Positions 34,901 through 43,735 of a DNA stretch of 64,000 nucleotides are shown here, piece by piece. Positions within the stretch are counted from its first letter, which is position 1. Every line of letters starts with the position of its first letter. Made by a program: the position numbers and the translations under genes. The notes beneath the pieces are model-generated. The model was given only the letters and a program-made list of their open reading frames with translations. It did no database searches and had not been told where the DNA came from. The stretch spans positions 1-64,000 of the forward strand of contig JBEKFQ010000011.1 of assembly GCA_050013235.1 (NCBI GenBank), read 5' to 3'. Source of the DNA: RH-AL1 sp050013235. GTDB lineage: Bacteria; Pseudomonadota; Alphaproteobacteria; Rhizobiales; Beijerinckiaceae.

Positions 34901-35596
34901 CCCGGCATCCTCAGCCGTGGCCGCGGCCTCGCCCAGCATGTCGTAGGAATAACGGAAGCCCTTCGTCTCGAACCGCCGGGCGTTGGCGAGAGCCTCGGTA
35001 ATAGTCCGGCCGGTGACGAATTTCTCGCCCATCATGCGCATGGCCATATCGACGCCTTTGCGGATGACCGGCTCGCCACCACGGGCGATCAAGCGGGAGA
35101 GCGCCGCGCCGAGGCCAGCCTCGTTCGCGGTGCCCGTCAGCTTGCTCGTGACGGCCAGCCCCCAGGTCGCGGCGTTGACGAACAGCGAGGGCGAATGGCC
35201 AAGATGGCCGCGCCAATCGCCGGTGCTGATCTTGTCCCGGATCAGGGCGTCGCGCGTGGCATGATCCGGAATGCGCAGTAGCGCCTCCGCCAGACACATG
35301 AGCGCGACGCCCTCCTGGCTGGAGAGGTCGTATTCCCGGACTAGTCCGTCCAAGGCGCCGCGCGTCCCTTTCGCGCGTAGCGCCTCGATGAGAACGCGGG
35401 CGGTCGCCTGGGTGTGTTGCGTCGTTTCTCTTGAAACGGTGGCTTCGGCGGCCAGTGCCGCCACCCTTTGCTGTTCCGGAGCCCGGTAATGCGCCGTGAT
35501 CGCCGTGCGAAGATCGGATTGCGCGCGAAGCGAGGACGCGAACTCCTCGAACGGCTTCGGTTTGGAAATCACCAGGTCTGATTCGACGACACTCAT
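31934..35596 (-). CDS. putA: Bifunctional proline dehydrogenase / glutamate semialdehyde dehydrogenase
   Basis: This 1220-residue PutA oxidises proline to glutamate in two steps, with channelling between sites. An arm and FAD-binding proline dehydrogenase barrel occupy about residues 60-480 (AEEADRLELSLDLLE, RLVKGAYWDSEIKRAQ). The NAD-dependent aldehyde dehydrogenase part follows at about 540-1000, with the catalytic cysteine in GQRCSALR. The remainder is a C-terminal domain. No ribbon-helix-helix DNA-binding domain is present, so it is the non-regulatory form with the C-terminal domain (type B). The ATG at 35596 has AGGAG eight bases upstream. Confidence 0.95.
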   Translation of the reverse strand: MSVVESDLVISKPKPFEEFASSLRAQSDLRTAITAHYRAPEQQRVAALAAEATVSRETTQHTQATARVLIEALRAKGTRGALDGLVREYDLSSQEGVALMCLAEALLRIPDHATRDALIRDKISTGDWRGHLGHSPSLFVNAATWGLAVTSKLTGTANEAGLGAALSRLIARGGEPVIRKGVDMAMRMMGEKFVTGRTITEALANARRFETKGFRYSYDMLGEAAATAEDAGRYFRDYEIAIHAIGRASAGRGIYEGPGISVKLSALHPRYVRPQRDRVMRELLLRLKALARLARQYDIGLNIDAEEADRLELSLDLLEELCFDPGLAGWNGIGLAVQAYQKRAPFVLDWIIGLGRRSGHRLMIRLVKGAYWDSEIKRAQVDGLEGFPVFTRKIHTDVSYLACARKLLAVADAVFPQFATHNAHTLAAVHSMAGPHFHTGQYEFQCLHGMGEPLYEEVVGQTKLNRPCRIYAPVGTHETLLAYLVRRLLENGANSSFVNRIQDPAVTVEELAADPVARVVANQRPGAPHERIVHPRDLFAPRRRNSAGLDLGNEQTLAMLASVLRDSASLDWRAAPSGGTGAPAQEIRNPADRRDIVGRVVEATPGQLDTALALAAGAAAGWQATLPADRAACLLRAADLLEARMPVLLGLIVREAGKSLPNAIAEVREAVDFLRYYGTEVASGFDNTTHVSLGAVTCISPWNFPLAIFTGQVAAALAAGNTVLAKPAEETPLVAAQAVALLHEAGIPQDVLHLLPGQGSVGARLVADPRTRGVVFTGSTEVARLIQRELAGRLNPDGNPVPLIAETGGQNALVVDSSALAEQVVADVLTSAFDSAGQRCSALRILCLQEDIAERTLTMLRGALAELATGNPDRLSTDVGPVITAQARDAIEAHIRAMRERGFPVHQMPLPESCSNGTFVAPAIIELPSLAALEREVFGPVLHVLRYRRDRLDALLADINATGYGLTFGVHSRIDETIAQVTAQANAGNIYVNRNLIGAVVGVQPFGGRGLSGTGPKAGGPLYLRRLLATRPAETGLVSNQIPEAARLWADWLVQTGQKDAAARLAPELADTPVGVEIELPGPAGERNMYSTEARGVLLCVASNQDELLHQIGVALATGNRALIPVRALVGLPPVPAPLSKWVMETSNPDGDEFAAVLFHGSPRDLQILNRKIADRTGPIVQIHIAQPSGCYPLEWLVQERSVSTNTAAAGGNANLLMIG

Positions 35597-36354
35597 AAAG
35601 CCGCTCCTGCGAAGGCAAGACAATAAGGCAAGCGAAGGCTATTCGCTACATTGCGGAGTGGCGCAGGGGTTGATGCCGCGAAGCCGTGGTTCGCGGCGGC
35701 GGCGGGAGCAATCGCGTCTTCTTGTGCTGTGGCAGCCGCCGGAGCATTGCAAGCGCGGCGAGAAACCAGTACCCGGCGAGCCGGCATACAATTGGAACGC
35801 TTCGGCCAAGTTTACGATGCCCGGTCCTCACTATCGCTCTCATTCGCGATAATCCAACAATGATCGGGCGGATCAAACGAATTCCGGGAGAGCTAAACGG
35901 CCGATGGTCCAGATGCTCACTTAGGGTGCCATAAAGTCGTCCTCAAAGCTCTCTCATCATTTGTGCCTATATCCAACGGATGTAGCATTGACGCTCAATG
36001 GCTAGTGTTCGAGGCAAATCAGTGAGGGCGACGCGGCGCGATCCGTCAACGATTGTCAGTCAACCAGATGCGTTATGACACTGGTTTGTCGAATGCCGTT
36101 GCGTCAAATATGTCGTCAAACATGGGATGTCTCACCGCCGTCTCAGATTTCACGGCACTGGGCGGCAACGTTTCCGCCAGTTTGCGCGTTGATCCTGGCC
36201 AATGCGGACGATCTAAGTTTGCGCGTCGCGGAACCGTGTTTTTCGTCTCCGAAGACCGATCGCATGTTTTGGCAAAAACGCGGAATACGCGGCCACCGGA
36301 TAGGTAGGCGCTGGAGGTAATGCAGTCCGGATGGCCCCAACATTGGGGTCCAAC
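35597..36354. other. About 750 bases without a recognisable gene
   Basis: The gap between the divergent putA and the sulfatase gene holds no frame with a known family, start site or consistent codon use. Short open frames on both strands (for example around 35650-35880) look random or may be decayed. It must contain both promoters; no operator palindrome stood out. Base composition is slightly less GC-rich than nearby genes. It may be scar tissue of an insertion. Confidence 0.5.
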
Positions 36355-38001
36355 ATGAAGCATCGAACCAAAGTTCTCGGCGGCGCATTGCTGACGTTCG
36401 CATTGGGAAGCGCGATGGCGAGCGGCACGGCGACGGCACAGCAACAGCAAAAACCAAACATCATCGTCATCATGGGTGACGATATCGGCTGGTCCAACGT
36501 CGGGGCTTATCACCAGGGCCTCATGTATTCGACGACGCCGAACCTCGACAAGATCGCAGCCGAGGGCATGCGATTCACCGATTATTACGCGGAGCCAAGC
36601 TGCACCGCCGGCCGCGCCAATTTCATCACTGGTGAACTCCCGATCCGCACCGGTCTCACCACGGTCGGTCAGGCCGGCGCCAAGATTGGCATTCCCGACG
36701 AGGCCCCCACGATCGCAACGACGCTGAAGACGATGGGTTACGTCACCGGCCAGTTTGGCAAGAACCATTTGGGCGACTTGAACCGCTATTTACCGACCTT
36801 GCATGGGTTCGATGAGTTCTTCGGCTATCTCTATCACCTCGATGCGATGGAGGACCCGTTCTGGCACTCCTATCCGGCGGAATTGAAGGATGTGGTCGGA
36901 CCGCGCAACTTGATCCACAGCTTTGCCACCACGACCGACGATCCGGCGGAACAGCCGCGTTGGGGCAAGATCGGCAAGCAGCGGATCGAGGACGAAGGGC
37001 CGCTGCCGCCGCACCCTATGCCGGGTATCAAACATAACATGGAGACGGTCGACGAGGATATTCTCGATTATTCCGTGAAGTTCATCGACAAGGCCAAGGC
37101 CGCAGGTAAGCCGTTCTTCATGTGGGTCAATCCGACCCGCGCGCATATCATCTCGCACCTGTCGCCGAAATATCAAGCGAAGCTGACCGGCGAAAACCAA
37201 TGGTATCTGGAAGAAGGCGTGATGTCCCAGCTCGACGACGTCGCCGGCGGCTTGATGGCCAAACTCAAGGCCGAGGGGCTCGACGACAATACGATCGTCG
37301 TGTTCACGACCGACAACGGCACCGAGAATTTCACTTGGCCGGACGGCGGCAACACGCCCTTCGCCGCCGGCAAGGGAACGATCATGGAAGGCGGCATGCG
37401 CGTGCCGATGATCGTCCGCTGGCCGGGCCACATTCCGGCCGGCAAGGTCGAGAATGGCATCATGTCGGGCCTGGACTTCTTCCCGACTCTGGTCGCCATC
37501 GCCGGCGATCCGGACATCAAGGAGGAATTGCTGAAGGGCAAGCAGCTTGGGGATGTCACCTACAAGGTTCATCTCGACGGCTACGATCAGACGAACTTAT
37601 TGACGGGCAAAGGGCCATCCAACCGGCATGAGATCTTCTACTTCGCCGAGGGAACTCTCGGCGCGGTGCGTATCGACGATTGGAAGTTCAGATTGATCGA
37701 TCAACCCGACGGCTGGGTCGGGGGAACTGTTCATCTCGACATCCCCATACTGACCAACCTCAGACTGGACCCGTTTGAGCGGATGCAGTTCCAGAAAGGT
37801 AATATGGGATCCTTCTACTACATGCCGGATTTCTTCATACATGAGTTCTGGCGCTTCGTTTTCCTTCAACAGAAAGTTGGCGAATACGCTCAGACCTTCC
37901 TCGAGTTCCCGCCGATGCAAAAGGGAGCGAGCTTCAATCTCGAAGCGCTCAAGGCCGAACTCCAAGAGCGGGTGAGGGCTATGAAAGGCAAAATGGAATA
38001 G
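36355..38001 (+). CDS. Secreted arylsulfatase
   Basis: This 548-residue type-I sulfatase hydrolyses sulfate esters in the periplasm. A signal peptide (about 1-28, MKHRTKV...ATA) precedes the core. The metal-binding pair is in IMGDDIGWSNVG, and Cys83 in S-C-T-A-G-R is the residue that becomes formylglycine. K-N-H-L-G and TTDNGTENFTWPDGG add conserved active-site segments. GGGG lies six bases before the ATG at 36355; a frame-open ATG at 36331 lacks this. The formylglycine-generating enzyme is not in the window. The substrate is unknown. Confidence 0.9.
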   Translation: MKHRTKVLGGALLTFALGSAMASGTATAQQQQKPNIIVIMGDDIGWSNVGAYHQGLMYSTTPNLDKIAAEGMRFTDYYAEPSCTAGRANFITGELPIRTGLTTVGQAGAKIGIPDEAPTIATTLKTMGYVTGQFGKNHLGDLNRYLPTLHGFDEFFGYLYHLDAMEDPFWHSYPAELKDVVGPRNLIHSFATTTDDPAEQPRWGKIGKQRIEDEGPLPPHPMPGIKHNMETVDEDILDYSVKFIDKAKAAGKPFFMWVNPTRAHIISHLSPKYQAKLTGENQWYLEEGVMSQLDDVAGGLMAKLKAEGLDDNTIVVFTTDNGTENFTWPDGGNTPFAAGKGTIMEGGMRVPMIVRWPGHIPAGKVENGIMSGLDFFPTLVAIAGDPDIKEELLKGKQLGDVTYKVHLDGYDQTNLLTGKGPSNRHEIFYFAEGTLGAVRIDDWKFRLIDQPDGWVGGTVHLDIPILTNLRLDPFERMQFQKGNMGSFYYMPDFFIHEFWRFVFLQQKVGEYAQTFLEFPPMQKGASFNLEALKAELQERVRAMKGKME

Positions 38002-38134
38002 CGGCAACAAAATTGGCGTGACAGTGCCTGTCGGGGCAGCCGGGTGGGTTGTAGTGCACCGCCGGACAATCTCTTCGCTTAGGCGCCGGCGCAATATAGT
38101 TTAGTCCTTACACTATGTTCAAAGGAGCATTCCT

Positions 38135-38332
38135 ATGAAAGCCACAATCCTAACTGCCTTCGCCGTCCTATTGGTGATGGGGAGCCTGATGGCCTCGATT
38201 GAAGAAGCGGGCGCGGTCGTTTGCGCCCGCGGCGTTTATCGCGCCGGCTGCGTTGGTGTGCATGGCGCGGTCGTTGTCCACCACCCTGTCGTCTATCGGC
38301 GCCCCGTCGTCGTGCGCCGCCGGGTTTATTGA
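38135..38332 (+). CDS. Small secreted Val/Arg-rich protein
   Basis: This 65-residue product has a clear signal peptide (about 1-27, ending E-A-G-A). The mature part is very short and biased: two cysteines, then repeated Val, His, Pro and Arg (HGAVVVHHPVVYRRP, VVVRRRVY). The ATG has AAAGGAG eight bases upstream, which strongly supports translation. Similar tiny exported proteins occur in related soil bacteria with no known role. It follows the sulfatase by about 130 bases. Confidence 0.75.
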   Translation: MKATILTAFAVLLVMGSLMASIEEAGAVVCARGVYRAGCVGVHGAVVVHHPVVYRRPVVVRRRVY

Positions 38333-38587
38333 TAGAAAGTCTCTGCCCTTCGACGCGTGTTGCAATGCGATGGGGCGCGTCGAAGGCCGATCTACAATCT
38401 TCGGCTCGCCCCTAGCCAGAGTGCAAATATCTCTTCGAAGCCCTGCCAGGGCTGGTTAACCGGACCCGTGAAAATCGTTACCGCGCATTGGCGCGTCGAT
38501 CGCGTCATATGATCCGATGTGACGGAGCGGGTCGCCGCAGGGCGATCCGCCAAGAGACACCGGATGAATTCGATTCAAGGGGTGTGG

Positions 38588-40885
38588 ATGCGCTTTTCCT
38601 GGCTTGCCGCGCTCATCTGCTGGCTCCTGCTTTTGGTGCCCGCCGGTGCTCGGGATGACGCCGCATTCGCCGGCGCCGAAGCTTGCGCAGGCTGTCACGC
38701 GGCGCAGACGCATGCCTGGACGGCCTCGCACCACGCCAAGGCGATGCAGAAGGCGACGGCGGCCAACGTCCTCGGCGATTTCACAAACACGACGATGACC
38801 CATCATGGCGTCACCACGGCTTTCAACCGCGCGGGCGACGCTTTCATGGTGCGCACGGACGGGCCGGACGGCGCGCGGCACGATTATGAGATCGCTTATA
38901 CGTTCGGCGTCTATCCGCTCCAGCAATATCTGGTCGCCTTCCCAGGCGGGCGTTATCAAGCCCTCGGCATCGCCTGGGACAGCCGGCCCAAGCAACAGGG
39001 CGGCCAGCGCTGGATTGATCTTTATCCTAACGAGACCATCGCCCCCGGCGACAGGCTGCATTGGACTGGCCGAGACCAGACCTGGAACTACCAATGCGCC
39101 AGCTGCCATTCGACCGGTCTCGAAAAGAACTACGACCTCGCCGCCAACACTTATGCGACGTCATGGAGCGACGTGAATGTCTCGTGTGAGGCCTGCCATG
39201 GCCCGGGCTCGCGCCACATCGCTTGGGCCAAGGCTCGCGCCGAGGCCGGCACGAGCCCGGCGCCGTCGTCCGAGGCCGGGCATATGGGCCTCACGACATG
39301 GCTTGCGCCCGCCGCTAAAGGGGTGTGGCGCATGAATCCGGAGACGGGAATCGCACAGCGCACCGCGCCGCTGGATGGGCAGGAGCTCGATGTTTGCGCG
39401 GGATGTCATGCGCGCCGCAAAGTGATCGCCAAGGATCCGCCGGTTGGCGCGGCTTTTCTCGACTCCTACTTGCCCGCGCTGCTCGAGCCTGGCCTCTACC
39501 ATGCCGATGGGCAAATCGATGGCGAAGTCTTCGAATATGGCTCCTTCGTTCAGAGCCGAATGTATCATGCTGGGGTCATTTGCACGGATTGCCACGAGCC
39601 GCATGGTTTGGCTCTCCGCGCGCAAGGCAACGACCTTTGCGCGCAATGCCATCTGCCAGCGAAGTTCGATACCGCCGCGCATCACCATCACGCGCCCGCA
39701 AGCGCCGGGGCGCAATGCGTCAATTGCCATATGCCCGCGAAGACCTACATGGTCGTCGACAACCGGCGCGATCACAGTTTGCGCGTTCCGCGCCCGGATC
39801 TGACATTGGCGGCCGGTGTGCCGAATGCCTGTACGTCGTGCCACGCCGGCAAGACGGCGGAATGGGCGGCCCACGCGGTTGCGGATTGGTTTCCGGCTGG
39901 ACGGCAGACTCAGGGCCATTATGGCGTCGCGCTGAACGCCGGTTGGACCGGTGCCGCCGATGGCCGGCACCAGCTCGATCAACTCATCGGCGATGCCAGC
40001 CAACCGGCCATCGCAAGAGCCAGCGCTCTCGTTCTTTTGCCGCGCTATGCCTCGCCGCAATCCGAGGCCGCGGTCAAGGCGGCGCTCGCCGACGTTAGCC
40101 CTCTTGTTCGCGCCGCCGCGACGCGTGCTATTCCGGCGACGCCCCCGGCCGCGATGGTGGAAGCCGCTGCTCCCCTCCTGAGCGACCCCGTCCGCGCGGT
40201 TCGCATCGAGACCGCTCGCGCACTCGCCGGCGCGGACCTGAGGCCGATGACGCCGCAGCAGCAGACCGCGTTCGCCGCCGCCTATCTCGAGCTCGTCGTG
40301 GCCGAGACTGTCGACGCCGACCGGCCGGAAGCGCATCTTGATCTCGGCCTGTTGGAGACAAGGCTGCGGCACGGGACCGAGGCCGAAGCGCAATATCAGA
40401 CGGCTTTGCGCCTTGACCCAGTCTTCGTGCCGGCCCTCGTCAACCTTGCCGATCTCGACCGGATGCGCGGCAAGGACCAGGAAGGTGCCGCCCTCATGCG
40501 CAAGGCGATGGAGCTGGAGCCCGGCAACGCCGATGTGCGGCATTCGCTCGGCCTGCTCCTGGTGCGTCAGAAGAATTATTCCGAGGCATTGGTTCAGCTG
40601 CGGCAAGCGAGTGACCTTGCCCCTGATAACGCGCGTTATGCCTATGTCTATGCGATCGCGCTGAAATCGACGGGGGCGCAAGATGAAGCCATGAAGCGGC
40701 TCGAACAGACGCTCGAGCGTCACCCGGCGGACCGGGACGTCCTACGCGCTCTCGTCTCGATCGCGTATGACACGGGCGATCTGGGGACTGCGCTTTTGCA
40801 CGCGCGCCAACTCAGCGCGCTCGATCCCACGGACGAACAGCTTCACTTGCTGATCCTCGATCTCGAAAAACGTCAGACGCAGTGA
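38588..40885 (+). CDS. Octaheme cytochrome c with HEAT-like and TPR regions
   Basis: This 765-residue exported protein begins with a signal peptide (MRFSWLAALICWLLLL). Eight C-x-x-C-H haem sites follow within about the first 430 residues: CAGCH, CASCH, CEACH, CAGCH, CTDCH, CAQCH, CVNCH and CTSCH. Next is an alpha-helical HEAT-like stretch (about 450-570) and then tetratricopeptide repeats to the end. It should move electrons in the periplasm and dock with partners through the TPRs; the reaction is unknown. AGGGG lies five bases before the ATG at 38588; starts at 38519 and 38564 are also open. It needs the cytochrome c maturation system, coded elsewhere. Confidence 0.85.
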   Translation: MRFSWLAALICWLLLLVPAGARDDAAFAGAEACAGCHAAQTHAWTASHHAKAMQKATAANVLGDFTNTTMTHHGVTTAFNRAGDAFMVRTDGPDGARHDYEIAYTFGVYPLQQYLVAFPGGRYQALGIAWDSRPKQQGGQRWIDLYPNETIAPGDRLHWTGRDQTWNYQCASCHSTGLEKNYDLAANTYATSWSDVNVSCEACHGPGSRHIAWAKARAEAGTSPAPSSEAGHMGLTTWLAPAAKGVWRMNPETGIAQRTAPLDGQELDVCAGCHARRKVIAKDPPVGAAFLDSYLPALLEPGLYHADGQIDGEVFEYGSFVQSRMYHAGVICTDCHEPHGLALRAQGNDLCAQCHLPAKFDTAAHHHHAPASAGAQCVNCHMPAKTYMVVDNRRDHSLRVPRPDLTLAAGVPNACTSCHAGKTAEWAAHAVADWFPAGRQTQGHYGVALNAGWTGAADGRHQLDQLIGDASQPAIARASALVLLPRYASPQSEAAVKAALADVSPLVRAAATRAIPATPPAAMVEAAAPLLSDPVRAVRIETARALAGADLRPMTPQQQTAFAAAYLELVVAETVDADRPEAHLDLGLLETRLRHGTEAEAQYQTALRLDPVFVPALVNLADLDRMRGKDQEGAALMRKAMELEPGNADVRHSLGLLLVRQKNYSEALVQLRQASDLAPDNARYAYVYAIALKSTGAQDEAMKRLEQTLERHPADRDVLRALVSIAYDTGDLGTALLHARQLSALDPTDEQLHLLILDLEKRQTQ

Positions 40886-41008
40886 ATGCGCCGGACACAA
40901 TTGGCGGAATCATCGTTACCGATGGCGCGCAGACGTGGACCATGCGTAGACGCCGATCGGCGCGGAGGTCACGGCCCGATCTATTGAGTCACCCGTGAAC
41001 AAATCGAT

Positions 41009-41206
41009 TTAGGCGGTTGCTTGGCGCGGCTCTGAATCTTTTTGAGCGGTAAGCGCAATCCAGATTGCGGCCCACAAAAAGGCCACGCAGGCCAGGAGGC
41101 GGCGGAAATTGTAGTCAATGGCGGCGAGGACGGCGTTTGTGGCATCGCCGCCGGAACCCGCGAGGAAGTTGCGGCCCATGCGGTGATCTTCCCTAACGTG
41201 ACCTCT
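41009..41206 (-). pseudogene. 3' remnant of an IS5-family transposase
   Basis: Read leftward from about 41200, one frame encodes HVREDHRMGRNFLAGSGG, then DATNAVLAAIDYNFRRLLA and a hydrophobic tail to a TAA at 41009-41011. H-R-M-G-R-N-(F/Y)-L, the (D/N)AVLAA and YNFRRLL motifs are hallmarks of the C-terminus of IS5-family transposases. A stop codon lies a few codons upstream in the same frame, so only about 63 codons survive. It sits in the roughly 340-base gap between the cytochrome gene and asnB. Confidence 0.8.
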
Positions 41207-41225
41207 CGCTTATTCTTGGCCGTTT

Positions 41226-42824
41226 TCAAAATCTCGGGATGACGAAGGGCCGCAACGTTTCGCTATTTTTCACGTCTGGAAACATCAGACGGGCGCGGGC
41301 GGTCAGGTGGGGCACGCGCGAGACATCCATTGTGACGGCCAGCGCATCCAGATAGAGGAACTCTTCCTTGGTGCGAATGTCGAAGCGCGCGAAGCGCTTT
41401 TGTCCTTCGGCGAATTCGCGATCCTCTATTGTCTGTTCCGCGAAATCGATCCACGGCCCGTTGCCTTGCGTTCCGTCGAAACCACATCCCTCATTCATCG
41501 GGACCTTCCGCCGGTCGCGGATGGAGCTTGGAAGACTGTTGGGGTATAAATCATAGAGCGCGCGCAACGGCGCTTTGCCCCTGGCTTGGCCGTTTACGTC
41601 CTCGACAAGCGCCGCGGAATCCAGGCCAAGCGCATAATCCACGACCAGGGGATCGAAAAAAGGCTCGCGCAACTCGAGTTGAAAGCGCATTCCGCAGCGG
41701 TCGTTTCTTTGCAGGCAGGTTTTGTTTATGGTGCCAAGGTGCTGATTGCGCACGAAGATGCCAGCCACATTGCTATCGGCGAATGCCAGTTCGAGCGGGA
41801 CGTAGCCCGCGAATAATTCATCCGCGCCTTCGCCACAGAGTGCCACCCGGTAACCGTCTTGGTGAATACGCTGGGATAAGAGATAGGTGCACAGACTGCC
41901 GCGAATCACCTCCGGCTCGAAGGATTCTGTCACCGTCACGATCTCGCGAATGAGAGCGGGGGTATCGAGGCCTGCGCCGTCGAGGGGAACGCTGCGAAGA
42001 TCGAGGCCGGTCATGCCGGCATAACGGGCGGCATGCTCATAATCGGGTGCGCCGGGGCCGCCGAGGAAATAGCCGGGCGCCTCTGGCCGGACCTGGCGGG
42101 CATAATGCGCCACTAAAGTGCTGTCGATTCCGCCGCTGAACATGACGGCGAATGGGAGATCGGGCGGAATACGGCTTTGCACCGCGCTTGCCAGCAAATG
42201 GTCGAGCCTGGCCGGATCGCTCGACGCCGTCGCTTGGGCCGGGTCGACCTCGAAGGACTTGAACCGGGCGCATTTGCTCTGCGTGAGCAAATGTCCCGGC
42301 GGCAATAGCAGGATCTCGCCCTTTTCGGCTGCCGAGAGTAACGGCCGGATCTCCGAGCAAAATAGAAACCCGGCGCCGGATTGAATGAGGTACAGCGGCT
42401 TGACGCCAAAGGGATCCCGGGCGGCGAGAAACTGCCCGGTTCCCGTATCGATCGCAACGAAAGCGTACATGCCGTTGAGGCGCGTGAGAGCCTTTGGACC
42501 CCAATGGCTCAAAGCTGTTGCGAGCACTTCGGTGTCGGATTCCGTCTTGAATTTGGCCCCCTCCGCTTCAAGTTCCCGCCGGAGCGCGGCGTGATTGTAA
42601 ATCTCGCCGTTGAGGCACACTAAGAGGCGGCCATCCCATGAAATTTGCGGCTGGACGGCATGCGCGCCATCGACGATCCGCAGACGGCGCGTGGCCATGG
42701 CTGTGTTGGGAGCTATCGCGACGATGGGATCGCTGACGTCGCCACGATGGACGAGGCCGCCGATGAGCTGCTGGACAATAGCTCCGGCGCCTTCCCAGTT
42801 AATCGCCGCCGCTATGCCGCACAT
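41226..42824 (-). CDS. asnB: Asparagine synthase (glutamine-hydrolysing)
   Basis: This 532-residue enzyme makes asparagine from aspartate, glutamine and ATP. The N-terminal glutaminase domain starts with the catalytic cysteine after Met (M-C-G-I-A); the ATP site MFSGGIDSTLVAHYA lies at about residue 230, followed by a synthetase domain. The ATG at 42824 is fixed by that cysteine; the frame is open nine codons earlier. It stands alone and faces the IS5 remnant. A peptide- or polysaccharide-modifying relative is possible because no other asparagine genes are near. Confidence 0.85.
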   Translation of the reverse strand: MCGIAAAINWEGAGAIVQQLIGGLVHRGDVSDPIVAIAPNTAMATRRLRIVDGAHAVQPQISWDGRLLVCLNGEIYNHAALRRELEAEGAKFKTESDTEVLATALSHWGPKALTRLNGMYAFVAIDTGTGQFLAARDPFGVKPLYLIQSGAGFLFCSEIRPLLSAAEKGEILLLPPGHLLTQSKCARFKSFEVDPAQATASSDPARLDHLLASAVQSRIPPDLPFAVMFSGGIDSTLVAHYARQVRPEAPGYFLGGPGAPDYEHAARYAGMTGLDLRSVPLDGAGLDTPALIREIVTVTESFEPEVIRGSLCTYLLSQRIHQDGYRVALCGEGADELFAGYVPLELAFADSNVAGIFVRNQHLGTINKTCLQRNDRCGMRFQLELREPFFDPLVVDYALGLDSAALVEDVNGQARGKAPLRALYDLYPNSLPSSIRDRRKVPMNEGCGFDGTQGNGPWIDFAEQTIEDREFAEGQKRFARFDIRTKEEFLYLDALAVTMDVSRVPHLTARARLMFPDVKNSETLRPFVIPRF

Positions 42825-43041
42825 TGCATGGGTTTGCCGCGGGAGCCACAAGTCGCGTCCCTGGCGGAGTGATCGAGATTGAACGCCAATTTAGGGATCA
42901 TGTTGCCTTAGGTTGTTGATTCCACGAATCGTTGAAGCTCGCGCTTCGCTGTTTCCAGGCTTAGCCATGTCTTGACGGAATGAACATCCGTAGTTTGGGC
43001 CGTTCCGTCCCTGGAAGATGCCGGACCCTCGAGCCGGAGCA

Positions 43042-43566
43042 TCAGGCCTCGAGCACGCGGTAGCGGCGGTCGAAATAGAAGAGGCCGGAGGCTTTATCCG
43101 TGGTCTTGATGGCGAGGACCTCGCAAAAGAAGACCTCGTGCGTCCCTTGCGCGATTGATTCCGCGACGCGGCAATCGAAGGAGAGCAAGGCGCCGTCGAG
43201 CACGGGGGCACCCGACGACAGTGTGCTCCATGTGGCGGCCGCGAAGCGTTCGTCCATTGTCGTCCCGCCGCCGCCAAAGAGGGTCGACAAGGCCTCGTGC
43301 TCGATAGCGAGCGTATTGACGCAAATGATCCGGTTTTTCGCAAAGGCCTTGTGAACCGAGGTCGACCGGTTGAGGCACACCAGGAGGGTCGGCGGTTGAT
43401 CGGTCACGCTGCAAACCGCCGAGGCCGTGAAACCCGCGCGTCCGCCGGGCCCATCGGTCGTGACGATGTGGACGGCGGCGCCAAGCCGGGCCATGGCGTC
43501 GCGATAGACTTTCGCGTCGAGCGGCGTGGCGGCCTCGGCTTTGCGTGAGCCGGCGCGGTCAGTCAT
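43042..43566 (-). CDS. Flavin reductase family protein
   Basis: This 174-residue protein has the FMN-binding split-barrel fold of flavin reductases such as RutF and HpaC, which give reduced flavin to partner monooxygenases. Visible parts are AMARLGAAVHIVTTDGPGG, the GFTASAVCSVTDQPPTLLVCLN core and the C-terminal YFDRRYRVLEA. No partner monooxygenase is nearby, so the role is open. A gap of about 215 bases separates it from asnB and holds no gene. Confidence 0.85.
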   Translation of the reverse strand: MTDRAGSRKAEAATPLDAKVYRDAMARLGAAVHIVTTDGPGGRAGFTASAVCSVTDQPPTLLVCLNRSTSVHKAFAKNRIICVNTLAIEHEALSTLFGGGGTTMDERFAAATWSTLSSGAPVLDGALLSFDCRVAESIAQGTHEVFFCEVLAIKTTDKASGLFYFDRRYRVLEA

Positions 43567-43735
43567 CCCTCGTCTCCGTCAAGGCGGCCGTGGCGTGTCT
43601 TGCCGCCGGAACATTACCCGGGTTTTGCCGGCATGGCGCGGAAATCATGGACGATGGCCTTCTCCGGTCCCGCGGACTGGCGCCGCCAGGCTGGGGCGTC
43701 CTCATGAAGCGCCGGGCGCGGTTACCGCCAGGTTT

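Noticed and set aside
35646..35876. Minus-strand frame upstream of putA, considered as a transposase remnant
   Set aside because: No motif of any transposase family could be identified; it is left as unassigned DNA.
40981..41229. An 82-codon minus-strand frame with a Met start next to asnB
   Set aside because: The recognisable transposase sequence is in a different frame of the same strand; this frame is an artefact of the remnant.
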